From positions 1 through 9,843 of the forward strand of contig CALGIV010000150.1 in the NCBI GenBank assembly GCA_937914785.1: a DNA stretch of 9,843 bases, in the 5' to 3' direction. Positions 1 to 6,944 of the stretch are shown one piece after another (the first letter of the stretch is position 1; each line of letters starts with the position of its first letter). A program made the translations under genes and the position numbers. The notes below the pieces were generated by a model. That model searched no databases, had not been told where the DNA came from, and saw only the letters and a list, made by a program, of their open reading frames with translations. Source of the stretch: an uncultured Eubacteriaceae bacterium. Its GTDB lineage: Bacteria > Bacillota > Clostridia > Eubacteriales > UBA1433.

Positions 1-156
1 TTTTCCTGCAGGTGAAAAGCGCGAAGCCTTCACAGAATAAACAATAAAGAAAAGCCAGGCAACAGACAACATTACAATGACCCCAAAGCCCCGCTTTCAA
101 AAAATATGCTACCCAGAAATAAGCATTCAATTGACAATACCAAGAGTAAGATAAAT

Positions 157-198
157 GAAAAAGGCTGCTGCTCTACATTTAATTGTAAAACAACAGCC
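157..198 (-). terminator. Rho-independent terminator behind the Cys-rich gene
   Basis: Read on the minus strand, GGCTGTTG (198-191) pairs with CAGCAGCC (170-163) with one mismatch, and a run of T follows at 162-157. The loop is about 20 nt and can add a short ACA/TGT pair. It lies about 100 nt past the stop of the leftward Cys-rich gene, so it most likely ends that transcript. I see no gene in 1-156, and nothing else in 199-294. Confidence 0.6.
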
Positions 199-294
199 CC
201 GGATAACTATGTTTGGGTATAGGTTTTATAAAAGGAATTTGATTTTCACAAATAGTTTAAAGGTACATTTTGCTGATTATTCAAAAGGCGAAGA

Positions 295-570
295 TTAATA
301 ACAACCGCAGTTATTTGAGCAACAGTCATTGCGTTCATTCCTGACGAAAAATACGCCGCGCGAACAGCAATTTCTTCTGCGACGCCTTGATCTGCGCCAA
401 CAGCTGCCACCACAACCGTTGTTGTTACATCCACAGTGGTTATCGCATCCGCAACCGTTGTTATTACAGCCACAGCCATTCTGATAACCACAGTTATTAT
501 CAAAACCGCAATTGTCAACTTGGTTAATGTCAACTGTGTACATATCCCAACAATTCATGCCTTTAATCAT
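295..570 (-). CDS. Small Cys/Asn/Gly-rich protein of unknown function
   Basis: From the ATG at 570 this encodes 91 aa with 17 cysteines. Residues 20-57 are almost entirely Cys, Gly and Asn and contain the unit CGCNNNGCG twice, 13 residues apart; the DNA under it repeats as well (410-432 versus 449-471, 3 mismatches in 23). An Arg block follows (WRRSRRRRR, 58-66), then paired Cys (68-69, 83-84) and a C-terminal NNCGCY. There is no signal peptide or membrane segment. The start is uncertain: a GTG at 585 and an ATG at 558 are in frame, and 570 was chosen because GGAAGAAAGG lies just upstream. The composition fits a spore-coat-like, metal-binding or heavily disulfide-linked protein, but I do not recognise a family. 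The other reading frame through this stretch gives a Val/Thr/Ala-rich string that looks like a shadow. Confidence 0.55.
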   Translation of the reverse strand: MIKGMNCWDMYTVDINQVDNCGFDNNCGYQNGCGCNNNGCGCDNHCGCNNNGCGGSCWRRSRRRRRNCCSRGVFFVRNERNDCCSNNCGCY

Positions 571-604
571 TCCTTTCTTCCGCACCGTTTTATGAGCGTT
601 TACT

Positions 605-687
605 AAGGGGACAAAATTGGTGTGATTGACGAAAGAGTGTATCTTGGATAAATATTAGCGTTAAGTGCTCCCAGCTCTTGTCCCCTT
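605..687. repeat. Widely spaced 10-bp inverted repeat
   Basis: AAGGGGACAA at 605-614 is perfectly complemented by TTGTCCCCTT at 678-687, with 63 nt between. It sits in the gap between the 70-aa gene and the Cys-rich gene, so it could form a long stem-loop in the Cys-rich gene leader. GGGGACAA...TTGTCCCC ends resemble REP-type palindromes dispersed in many Firmicutes, but that is recollection. The rest of 571-771 shows no gene. Confidence 0.5.
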
Positions 688-771
688 GTACTATCATACT
701 ATTCGGCCCGTCCAATACGGTTCCTGCTTGTACGAAATAAAGATTGATAACTTTTTAACAAATCATAAAGC

Positions 772-984
772 CTAATTGTCGTCGCCGTACATCTCCTCCG
801 TCAGTCTATCCAAACCATACGCCGCAGCCTTGCACAATGCGCTTAAATTTAATAAAAAATCCCACATTTCCTCAATCCTCACATACTCCCCGCCCGGTGA
901 AAAAGCGGTCGGCATCTCTTTACCCGACATTGCCGCCGGCTGAAAGTTTTGAAAATCCAGTGCATATCCATCTCTTCTAATCAT
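772..984 (-). CDS. Hypothetical 70-aa protein
   Basis: The ORF is open back to 1137, but the ATG at 984 is the likely start because GGGAGGG lies 5-6 nt upstream. It gives a 70-aa soluble protein beginning MIRRDGYALDF. The upstream part of the open frame runs through the MATE promoter and is not expected to be translated. The C-terminal half (about 36-68) is predicted helical and amphipathic, and ends in the acidic YGDDN. It is transcribed divergently from the MATE gene and may be cotranscribed with the Cys-rich gene, whose start lies about 200 nt downstream. No family recognised. Confidence 0.55.
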   Translation of the reverse strand: MIRRDGYALDFQNFQPAAMSGKEMPTAFSPGGEYVRIEEMWDFLLNLSALCKAAAYGLDRLTEEMYGDDN

Positions 985-1013
985 TGCGACCCTCCCATTC
1001 TTCTTACTTATTC

Positions 1014-1042
1014 TATATAATAAAAGGCCGCAACTTATGCAA
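1014..1042 (-). promoter_or_regulatory. Possible promoter of the 70-aa gene
   Basis: On the minus strand TTGCAT (1042-1037), a 17-nt spacer and TATATA (1019-1014) sit 30 nt upstream of the ATG at 984. The -35 match is weak. The site is back to back with the MATE promoter at 1061. Confidence 0.35.
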
Positions 1043-1060
1043 AAATATATTGCCTGCCAC

Positions 1061-1089
1061 TTGACAGACAAATACCCTTTTGTTAGAGT
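1061..1089 (+). promoter_or_regulatory. Sigma-70-type promoter for the MATE-SDR operon
   Basis: A perfect TTGACA (1061-1066), an exact 17-nt spacer and TAGAGT (1084-1089), with an extended -10 TG at 1081-1082. Transcription should begin near 1095, inside a perfect palindrome GGAATATTCC (1092-1101) that could be an operator. The leader is about 30 nt, too short for a riboswitch, and holds AAAGGAGG (1110-1117) for the ATG at 1125. Confidence 0.7.
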
Positions 1090-1124
1090 AGGGAATATTC
1101 CATACGGTGAAAGGAGGTTGTTCA

Positions 1125-2471
1125 ATGGCCCATCCAATCAATCATAACGACATGCGCCATACGAATATCAAGACATTATTTAAGCGATACTTTATCGCTT
1201 CGTCTGCTACGATGCTTGTACGCGCCCTGCACTCGATGGCTGACGGCATCTTTATCGGCAACGTCGTCGGCGCCAACGGACTGGCCGCTATGAACATCAT
1301 CCTGCCGCTATTATGCCTGTTCTTCGGCATCGCTGTTTTACTCGGCGCAGGCGCAGGCGCCCTATCCTCCATCCACATCGGTGAAGGTAAAGTTGACAAA
1401 GCGCGCAATATCATCTATGAGGCCGTTGTCCTCTGTATTGCTTTAAGCGTGCTTTTTTCCATATTCATTCTATTGTTTGCCGAAAAAATCTGTATCCTGC
1501 TGGGTGCAGACAGCACGACACTCCCTTATTGTGTCGACTACATCCGCACGATGTCGTATTTCTTTATTCCGTATTGCCTGACGACGACGTTGAATTTCTT
1601 CGTGCGCAACGACAACGCACCAAAGATGAGCTTTATTGCCATTACGGCAAGCGTTGCGGCAAATATCCTTATGAATTACATTTTTATGGTCCCGCTCAAT
1701 ATGGGTATGCGCGGTGCGGCACTGGCAACCGGCCTTGCACAGTTTGTCTCCGTCGGCTTGCTCTGCATTCACTTTATCCGCCGAAAAGGCAACTTTGATT
1801 TAAGATTAAACCGTGTAAAATTTCATTTTGGTGAAGTCCGGCGCTTTTGCGGCCTGGGGATTTCCAATTTTATCTACGAAATCACTTTTGGCATCATTAC
1901 GCTGTTATTCAATCGCCTTTTAATGACGCTTGCCGGCCCATTGGGCGTCTCTGCTTTCAGCATTGCGATGTATGTAACGAATTTCTTCTTTTGCTTTTTG
2001 ATGGGCGTTACAAATGCGATGCAGCCGATCATCAGTTACAACTACGGCGCTGCCCTTTATGCGCGCGTTAAAGAAACCTTTTATATCGGCTTAAAAGTCG
2101 ACTATATCTTTGCGGTCGCCTTTACGCTGTTGGGCATGCTCTTTCCGCGTTATGTCGTTATGCTGTTCAACCGTTCGGATGCAGCGCTGATTGAGCTGGC
2201 TTCTTTCGCACTGCTCTGTGTTACGCCGATGTTGCTGCCCTTTGCATTCAACTCCTCCGTCAGCACGTTGATTCAGGCCATCGGAGATGGCAAACGTGCG
2301 GGCATTATCGCCTTATTGCGCGGGTTCGTATTCGTCCTGATCGCCCTGTACGTGCTGTCTTATTTCTTCGGTATCACCGGCGTATGCCTCGCCTATACAG
2401 CCGCCGAAGTACTGGGGCTCATCCCCTGTATTCTGTCGTTTAAGCGATTGAGAAAGGAGGCTTTGATATGA
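1125..2471 (+). CDS. MATE family multidrug/cation-coupled efflux transporter
   Basis: This encodes 448 aa, the usual MATE length, with about twelve hydrophobic segments in two similar halves. MATE proteins export cationic drugs or metabolites across the inner membrane using a Na+ or H+ gradient. Family-like stretches include SMADGIFIGNVVGANGLAAMNI near the N terminus (residue 38 on), where the first-helix region and the conserved Gly/Ala pattern are visible, and GVSAFSIAMYV and GVTNAMQPIISYNYGA in the second half, the latter very typical of MATE. The ATG at 1125 is preferred over the GTG at 1107 because GGAGG (1113-1117) sits 7 nt before it and would lie inside the longer reading. The stop overlaps the SDR start (ATGA, 2468-2471), so the two genes form a coupled operon. 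The substrate cannot be told from sequence; MepA-like is the closest description. Confidence 0.93.
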   Translation: MAHPINHNDMRHTNIKTLFKRYFIASSATMLVRALHSMADGIFIGNVVGANGLAAMNIILPLLCLFFGIAVLLGAGAGALSSIHIGEGKVDKARNIIYEAVVLCIALSVLFSIFILLFAEKICILLGADSTTLPYCVDYIRTMSYFFIPYCLTTTLNFFVRNDNAPKMSFIAITASVAANILMNYIFMVPLNMGMRGAALATGLAQFVSVGLLCIHFIRRKGNFDLRLNRVKFHFGEVRRFCGLGISNFIYEITFGIITLLFNRLLMTLAGPLGVSAFSIAMYVTNFFFCFLMGVTNAMQPIISYNYGAALYARVKETFYIGLKVDYIFAVAFTLLGMLFPRYVVMLFNRSDAALIELASFALLCVTPMLLPFAFNSSVSTLIQAIGDGKRAGIIALLRGFVFVLIALYVLSYFFGITGVCLAYTAAEVLGLIPCILSFKRLRKEALI

Positions 2472-3202
2472 AAAAGACGGTTTTGATCACCGGTGCCTCC
2501 AAAGGCATCGGCCGCGCAACCGCTATGCTCTTTGCCGAAAAAGGCTATCAGGTTGTCCTCCACTATTGCACAGATGCCGACGGCGCAATGCGGTTTCACC
2601 ACGATTTGTTGGAAAAACAACTGCCTGCAATGCTCTGTCAGGCCGACATCACCCAACGCGCTGATGTAGAGAATATGTTCTATCAAATATCATCAGCTTT
2701 TGGTTCTGTAGATATTCTGATCAATAATGCCGGTATCGCCCAACAAAAGCTGTTTGATGAGATTTCAGACGACGACTGGAACCGCATGTTCGACGTCAAC
2801 GTAAAAGGAATGTATCACTGCACACAGGCCGTCATCAGTGATATGATCGCAAAAAAAGACGGATGCATCGTCAACATCTCGTCTATCTGGGGGCTGAGCG
2901 GCGCCTCTATGGAAGTGCATTATTCCGCCGCCAAAGCCGCCGTCATCGGTTTTACAAAAGCGCTGGCCAAAGAGATGGGCCCGTCCAATATCCGCGTCAA
3001 CTGCGTCGCACCGGGCGTCGTCGATACCGCGATGAACGCTGCGCTTGATTCCGCAACCCTGGCCGCGCTGAAAGAGGACACTCCGTTGATGCGCATCGGC
3101 ACACCGGAAGAAATTGCTCAGGTCATTTACTTCCTCGCTTCCGACAACGCGCGTTTTATCACCGGACAAGTCTTAAGCCCGAACGGCGGATTTTTGATTT
3201 AA
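2468..3202 (+). CDS. SDR oxidoreductase, FabG-like; probable EF-P 5-aminopentanone reductase
   Basis: This encodes 244 aa, a classical short-chain dehydrogenase. The NAD(P)-binding TGASKGIG spans residues 8-15 and NNAG residues 86-89. The catalytic tetrad reads N111, S139, Y152 and K156 (HYSAAK). The C-terminal ITGQVLSPNGGF is as in FabG. The stretch SSIWGLSGASMEVHYSAAK, followed by GPSNIRVNCVAPGVVDT, is closer to what I remember of Firmicute YmfI-type reductases, which reduce 5-aminopentanone on elongation factor P, than to 3-oxoacyl-ACP reductase of fatty acid synthesis; this is from memory. No fab or efp gene is adjacent. The ATG overlaps the MATE stop by 4 bp, with AAAGGAGG at 2453-2460. 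The stop TAA overlaps the lspA stop on the other strand. Confidence 0.92.
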   Translation: MKKTVLITGASKGIGRATAMLFAEKGYQVVLHYCTDADGAMRFHHDLLEKQLPAMLCQADITQRADVENMFYQISSAFGSVDILINNAGIAQQKLFDEISDDDWNRMFDVNVKGMYHCTQAVISDMIAKKDGCIVNISSIWGLSGASMEVHYSAAKAAVIGFTKALAKEMGPSNIRVNCVAPGVVDTAMNAALDSATLAALKEDTPLMRIGTPEEIAQVIYFLASDNARFITGQVLSPNGGFLI

Positions 3203-3654
3203 GCGATCGCGCGCATTATAAGATAGACCACCGCGCTGATGAAAATAGCCACATCTGCAAAATTAATCACCATCGTTCTTTTTTTCAGGCGGATACACCA
3301 ATAATCGATCACGCCGCCATAAAGCACGCGGTCGATGGCATTCGATAAGCCACCTGCGCAAATTGCCGCAAGAAGGCCAACGTAGATCATCTCTTCCTCT
3401 AAAAAAATACAATAAAATATGACGATTGTAATCAATAGTATGCTGAAAATCAAAACCAGCTTCGGCTTCGACTTTCCAACACCCCAAAAGGCACCTTTAT
3501 TCTGCATCACGTACAATCGCGCACTGTTTTTAAGCTGTCGTCGATTCCCGAGGCCAATCTCTTTTAACACATAACGTTTGATCAACCGGTCGACGATCAA
3601 CACTGGCAATGCTGTCAAGAGCAGTACCAGAATGCGCCAAAGCATTTCGTTCAT
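3199..3654 (-). CDS. lspA: LspA-type lipoprotein signal peptidase (signal peptidase II)
   Basis: This encodes 151 aa from the ATG at 3654. LspA is an inner-membrane aspartyl protease that cleaves signal peptides of diacylglyceryl-prolipoproteins. Four membrane segments are visible (about 6-22, 66-84, 88-103 and 132-149). Conserved boxes are VDRLIK (21-26), NKGAF (52-56), GGLSNAIDR (101-109) and VINFADVAI (129-137). D108 and D134 match the two catalytic aspartates of the family. The ATG overlaps the nitroreductase stop as ATGA (3651-3654) and there is no clear separate ribosome-binding site, so translation is probably coupled; a GTG at 3660 is the alternative. It is more divergent than housekeeping LspA (NKGAFWG rather than NxGAAFS), so it could be a second copy. 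Tail to tail with the SDR. Confidence 0.88.
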   Translation of the reverse strand: MNEMLWRILVLLLTALPVLIVDRLIKRYVLKEIGLGNRRQLKNSARLYVMQNKGAFWGVGKSKPKLVLIFSILLITIVIFYCIFLEEEMIYVGLLAAICAGGLSNAIDRVLYGGVIDYWCIRLKKRTMVINFADVAIFISAVVYLIMRAIA

Positions 3655-4442
3655 TTCCACTGAACATCCAACTGCTTGCGCGGAACGCTGCGCTGATAAG
3701 TTACATCCGGATAGCCAAGCAGCATACAGGCGCAGATCTGCGCGGCGTCTACCTGCAGAAACGTCTGCGCCTCCTCACTATGCCCGATTGAGCGCTCGAT
3801 AAATCCACTGAACAAAACACCCAGTCCCGATGCCTGCGCCATCAGTTCAATCGTCGAAGCCGCCAGCGAACCGCTTAAGCGCGATGGCGAAGTGACGATC
3901 AGCAATACGGGCGCGTCAAAAAACAACGCATCAAACGACTTGTCCGCCATCGACCGCTCGTAAAACGAACGAAACTTCCGAACGCGCCCCTCTTCACCGG
4001 CAATCTTCTTAAAAGCTTCGATCATATTAGCAAAGCCCTCCCAAATATACCCTTTTGCTGTTGGCAGACTTTCCTGCACGACCGTATACGAAACGTTTTG
4101 CGCATTGTTGGCCGTCGCCGTAAAACGGCCGGCCTGAAGGATCTGTTCGATTACCTCCTTTTCAACAGGCCGCTTCTCGTACTGGCGAACACTGCGCCGC
4201 ATCTTAATCAGATTCAACAATCCCTGTGCGTCCGCAACTGCCTCTCCAACTTCAACAATCCCATCCTGCGGATAATCCGGCAACGTTACCGCGTTCTGAA
4301 GGCAGGCGGCAAAGCAATGCCCGCACTCCATACATTGCCTGCGCACTACAGCTTTGCCTGCTTCTATGTCAATATTCTGCGCAATGCACTCTGCTATGCA
4401 CGCCCCGCAACCATTGCACCGCTCTTTATCGATTACTACCAT
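3651..4442 (-). CDS. Nitroreductase family protein with N-terminal 2x[4Fe-4S] ferredoxin domain
   Basis: This encodes 263 aa. Residues 1-55 form a bacterial ferredoxin domain with two full clusters: C9, C12, C15, C19 and C37, C40, C43, C47 (CxxCxxCxxxC in both). Residues 72-263 are an FMN-dependent nitroreductase fold: RRSVRQY (82-88) is the usual phosphate-binding start, NNAQN (112-116) follows, and LGYP lies near 243. Such fusions are common in anaerobes, where the ferredoxin part passes electrons to FMN; the natural substrate is unknown. GGAGGG lies 5-6 nt before the ATG. It is first gene of an operon with lspA. Its promoter, ribosome-binding site and first 13 codons occur a second time at 7923-8036. 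Confidence 0.92.
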   Translation of the reverse strand: MVVIDKERCNGCGACIAECIAQNIDIEAGKAVVRRQCMECGHCFAACLQNAVTLPDYPQDGIVEVGEAVADAQGLLNLIKMRRSVRQYEKRPVEKEVIEQILQAGRFTATANNAQNVSYTVVQESLPTAKGYIWEGFANMIEAFKKIAGEEGRVRKFRSFYERSMADKSFDALFFDAPVLLIVTSPSRLSGSLAASTIELMAQASGLGVLFSGFIERSIGHSEEAQTFLQVDAAQICACMLLGYPDVTYQRSVPRKQLDVQWK

Positions 4443-4516
4443 AAAATCCCTCCTGCGAAATAAGTATCCTTAAAATTATCATACAGTAAAATAAAAGAAA
4501 TACAATCTTTTCTTTC
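4403..4516. repeat. Exact 114-bp direct repeat, copy 1
   Basis: This stretch is identical, base for base by eye, to 7923-8036 in the same orientation. It covers the first 13 codons of the nitroreductase and the whole promoter and leader. Identity ends sharply at both edges (4402 g versus 7922 a, and 4517 t versus 8037 c). The two copies bracket 3406 bp of mostly AT-rich DNA. Confidence 0.97.
4478..4505 (-). promoter_or_regulatory. Nitroreductase-lspA promoter (inside repeat copy 1)
   Basis: On the minus strand TTGTAT (4505-4500), a 16-nt spacer and TATGAT (4483-4478). The start would fall about 30 nt before the ATG at 4442. The identical promoter is present in copy 2 at 7998-8025. Confidence 0.5.
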
Positions 4517-4578
4517 TCTGCTAACTATATTTTACCATCTTCAATAGTTTGCACAATAAGTGCATCGCTTTGAATTTA

Positions 4579-4607
4579 TTTACTTTTTATATGTTATTCT
4601 GTATAAT
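4579..4607 (+). promoter_or_regulatory. Promoter of the heparinase-family gene
   Basis: TTTACT (4579-4584), a 17-nt spacer and a consensus TATAAT (4602-4607) just outside the repeat. Transcription near 4614 gives a 30-nt leader with AAAGGG (4631-4636) before the ATG at 4645. This argues against the in-frame TTG at 4549 as the start. Confidence 0.6.
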
Positions 4608-4644
4608 ATTAAGATGTTTTTATTTTATCAAAAGGGCGTTAATT

Positions 4645-6813
4645 ATGTTTAGAAACAAAGCTATAAAACAACTTGCTATAAAATCCTCTGATATGACTAA
4701 AATTGCACGACGCCATTCTGTAACTTTAGCAAAAAAACTTTTAAATGGAATATTGGTTGTCGATCCTTGGATTACAGAAGAAACAGAGTATGAACTTAGT
4801 AATTTCGATTGGAATATATCTTTTTCCAAATCGCCAACTACATTCCAATTATTCTTACAAGGACTAAATCCAGTTATGGATTTGACTTCTGCATATGTTT
4901 ATACGTCAAACAAACAATATCTTCACCTCGCAGAAAAATTTGTTTTAAGTTGGTATAAGTATTCAAAAAATACTTTATTAACTAAAGAAAATGAATACAT
5001 ATGGGATCAACATTCAACTGCAATAAGAACTGAAGCTATTTTATATTACTTATTAATATCTACCGAAAATAACCTCATCAATAAAAAACACTACTTGTTA
5101 ATCACTGAAATATTATTGAAGCATGGAACATTTTTGGCAGATCCACAATATTATTTGAAAAATGAGAATCATGGTGTTTTTCAAGATAAGGCTCTTCTCT
5201 ATCTTGCTTATGCTTTTAACAACCAAAAATGGATTGATATTGCCAAAGAACGACTATTAACACAATGGAATTACCTATTTACTTCTCAGATGGCTTGTTT
5301 GGAAAATTCTTTTACTTATCAACGTATCAACAAAGATTTGTTTTTAGAAATCGCTAAATTCTTAAAAAATCAAGGCGATCCTTATGGCGATGAAATGATT
5401 AATAAGCTATGCCTTGCTGAAGATTTTATGGGTTATGCTTTAATGCCAAATGGTTTTAATGCTCCCTTTGGTGATAGCATAAAAGACGACTATTCAAATT
5501 GCATTTGCATTTCTGATGACGGTGTCCTTTCATACGCTTCGTCTAAAGGGAAAAAAGGGAAAAAACCTATTAATAAAAGTGTAGTTTATCCTGAAGCTGG
5601 ATATTATTTTGCCAGAGAATTTTGGGATTCTGAAGATATCCAGTCAAAAGATCCTATCTTCGAAGATTCCATATGGACAATGTTCAAATCTGGATATAAA
5701 ACAATAACTCACAAGCAAGCCGATGATAATTCTTTCATTCTCTACGGAAGAGGAGAAGATATTTTGGTTGATTCAGGTGTTTATAATTATATGTTCCGAG
5801 ACCCTATTCGCCGTTATGTTCGCTCAGCAAATGCACACAATACTATAATCGTCGATGAAACATCATTTCCATTTTTACGCTCTGATTGTGCTGGATTAAC
5901 AGGGATAGCCTACTATGCTTTAGACAAAGAAAACTGTTATGATTATCTTATTGGATATAATTGTCTATATTTGGGTGTAACACATTTTAGACATTTTATC
6001 TATTTCCAAGAAGCAATTCTAATTTACGATGAGATTAAAAGCAATTACCAACATACATTTTCTCAACTGTTTCATTTGGGCAAAAACATAAAAATCTGCG
6101 CTCACTCCGATGAGATGGTTTTAGCACAAATCGCAGACTCTAATTATTTTGTACGTATAAAACAACTTAATGTCAATCATAAGCCTTCACTAAATATTAT
6201 AAATGGTGCAGATCCAAATGCTATATATGGTTTATTATCTGAAAATTTTAATGAATACTCTTATATCAATACTCTTAAGTTTGATATCCAAAGCCAAAAT
6301 GTTAATTTCATAACTTTAATAACAATAGAAAATAATAAAGAACAAACTAATGACTTTTCAAATTATTATTTTGATTTTGAACACAAAAAATTTTCTTATA
6401 TAAGCAAAAATAAAACAAACGATATATTTATTAAAAATATTGATAAATATGATTATGTATCTTCAAAAATAGGGGCATTGGATAATATTAAAATAGAAAA
6501 TAAAGATGGGCAATTTGAATTTAAAAACGAAGTAAAATATAATCAACCTGTAGAATATGCTTGGTATATAATAGACAACGCATCAAAAAAAACAGTGTTA
6601 AAAAAAGGTTACAGCTCTAATTCAGTTTTTATGCTTGATTTTAATGCAATGGAGGGAAAAAATTATTCCGTACGCGCCTTCTCTTATAATAAAAAAACGA
6701 AGAAAAAAGCCACGCAAATTGTTGCACATATATTCAAAGAACATAATAAATGGAACTACAAAAGAGAATTGGAATTAGACAGCAATTGGCAAAATAATAT
6801 GGAAATTTTGTGA
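4645..6813 (+). CDS. Heparinase II/III family protein (probable polysaccharide lyase-fold enzyme)
   Basis: This encodes 722 aa. Residues about 60-300 are helix-rich, like the alpha-toroid of this family, with WDQHSTAIR (120-128) and NHGVFQD (175-181). Residues about 310-600 match the beta-sandwich Hepar_II_III domain: HKQADDNSF (356-364), ILVDSGVYNY (373-382) and RRYVRSANAHNT (389-400). N175, H176 and Y226 fall where lyases of this fold keep catalytic residues. Zinc ligands expected from heparinase II would be the second His of HxHAD, a later Asp and the His of AHNT. Here D376 and H398 are kept but the first is Q358, so metal binding may be changed. Residues about 625-695 look like an added Ig-like beta domain. 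No signal peptide from this start, so a cytoplasmic or biosynthetic role in an exopolysaccharide locus is as likely as secreted degradation. The gene is very AT-rich and was probably acquired. A glycosyltransferase remnant overlaps its stop. Confidence 0.82.
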   Translation: MFRNKAIKQLAIKSSDMTKIARRHSVTLAKKLLNGILVVDPWITEETEYELSNFDWNISFSKSPTTFQLFLQGLNPVMDLTSAYVYTSNKQYLHLAEKFVLSWYKYSKNTLLTKENEYIWDQHSTAIRTEAILYYLLISTENNLINKKHYLLITEILLKHGTFLADPQYYLKNENHGVFQDKALLYLAYAFNNQKWIDIAKERLLTQWNYLFTSQMACLENSFTYQRINKDLFLEIAKFLKNQGDPYGDEMINKLCLAEDFMGYALMPNGFNAPFGDSIKDDYSNCICISDDGVLSYASSKGKKGKKPINKSVVYPEAGYYFAREFWDSEDIQSKDPIFEDSIWTMFKSGYKTITHKQADDNSFILYGRGEDILVDSGVYNYMFRDPIRRYVRSANAHNTIIVDETSFPFLRSDCAGLTGIAYYALDKENCYDYLIGYNCLYLGVTHFRHFIYFQEAILIYDEIKSNYQHTFSQLFHLGKNIKICAHSDEMVLAQIADSNYFVRIKQLNVNHKPSLNIINGADPNAIYGLLSENFNEYSYINTLKFDIQSQNVNFITLITIENNKEQTNDFSNYYFDFEHKKFSYISKNKTNDIFIKNIDKYDYVSSKIGALDNIKIENKDGQFEFKNEVKYNQPVEYAWYIIDNASKKTVLKKGYSSNSVFMLDFNAMEGKNYSVRAFSYNKKTKKKATQIVAHIFKEHNKWNYKRELELDSNWQNNMEIL

Positions 6814-6944
6814 TTAATAACCTGCTTAATATCAGTATTATAATACCATTTCTACAATATCCAGAAAACAAAAATATCTATTGCAATAAGACTACTGAAT
6901 TAGCTTCACTAATAAAAATCAACACTGTATATTGTTTCAAATAA
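6810..6944 (+). pseudogene. 5' remnant of a probable family-2 glycosyltransferase gene
   Basis: A GTG at 6810 overlaps the heparinase stop (GTGA, 6810-6813) and opens a 44-codon frame beginning INNLLNISIIIPF. ISIIIPF is the usual first beta strand of GT-A glycosyltransferases (family 2), and a glycosyltransferase directly coupled behind a heparinase-type gene is normal in capsule and exopolysaccharide operons. The frame ends at a TAA at 6944 with none of the later DxD or acceptor regions. I infer that the original operon was cut here. The evidence is one short motif plus the 4-bp overlap. Confidence 0.4.

Noticed and set aside
410..471. Short spaced repeats as a CRISPR-like array
   Set aside because: There are only two imperfect 23-bp units, in frame within the Cys-rich gene and explained by repeated codons.
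246..533. Val/Thr-rich leftward frame over the Cys-rich gene
   Set aside because: It has a monotonous VVV/TTV composition from reading GTT/ACA-rich repeats out of frame, with no ribosome-binding site. The Cys-rich frame explains the same DNA better.
1107..1124. GTG start for the MATE gene
   Set aside because: It would place the strong GGAGG inside the coding region; the ATG at 1125 is correctly spaced from it.
985..1137. N-terminal extension of the 70-aa protein
   Set aside because: It crosses the MATE promoter, and the ATG at 984 has its own GGGAGGG.
4403..4516. Repeat as a tRNA-type att site
   Set aside because: The sequence is the promoter and start of a protein gene; no tRNA fragment and no integrase gene are visible.
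4549..4644. TTG start adding 32 hydrophobic residues to the heparinase protein
   Set aside because: A TATAAT promoter lies within this stretch and there is no ribosome-binding site for the TTG, so the apparent membrane segment is probably untranslated.
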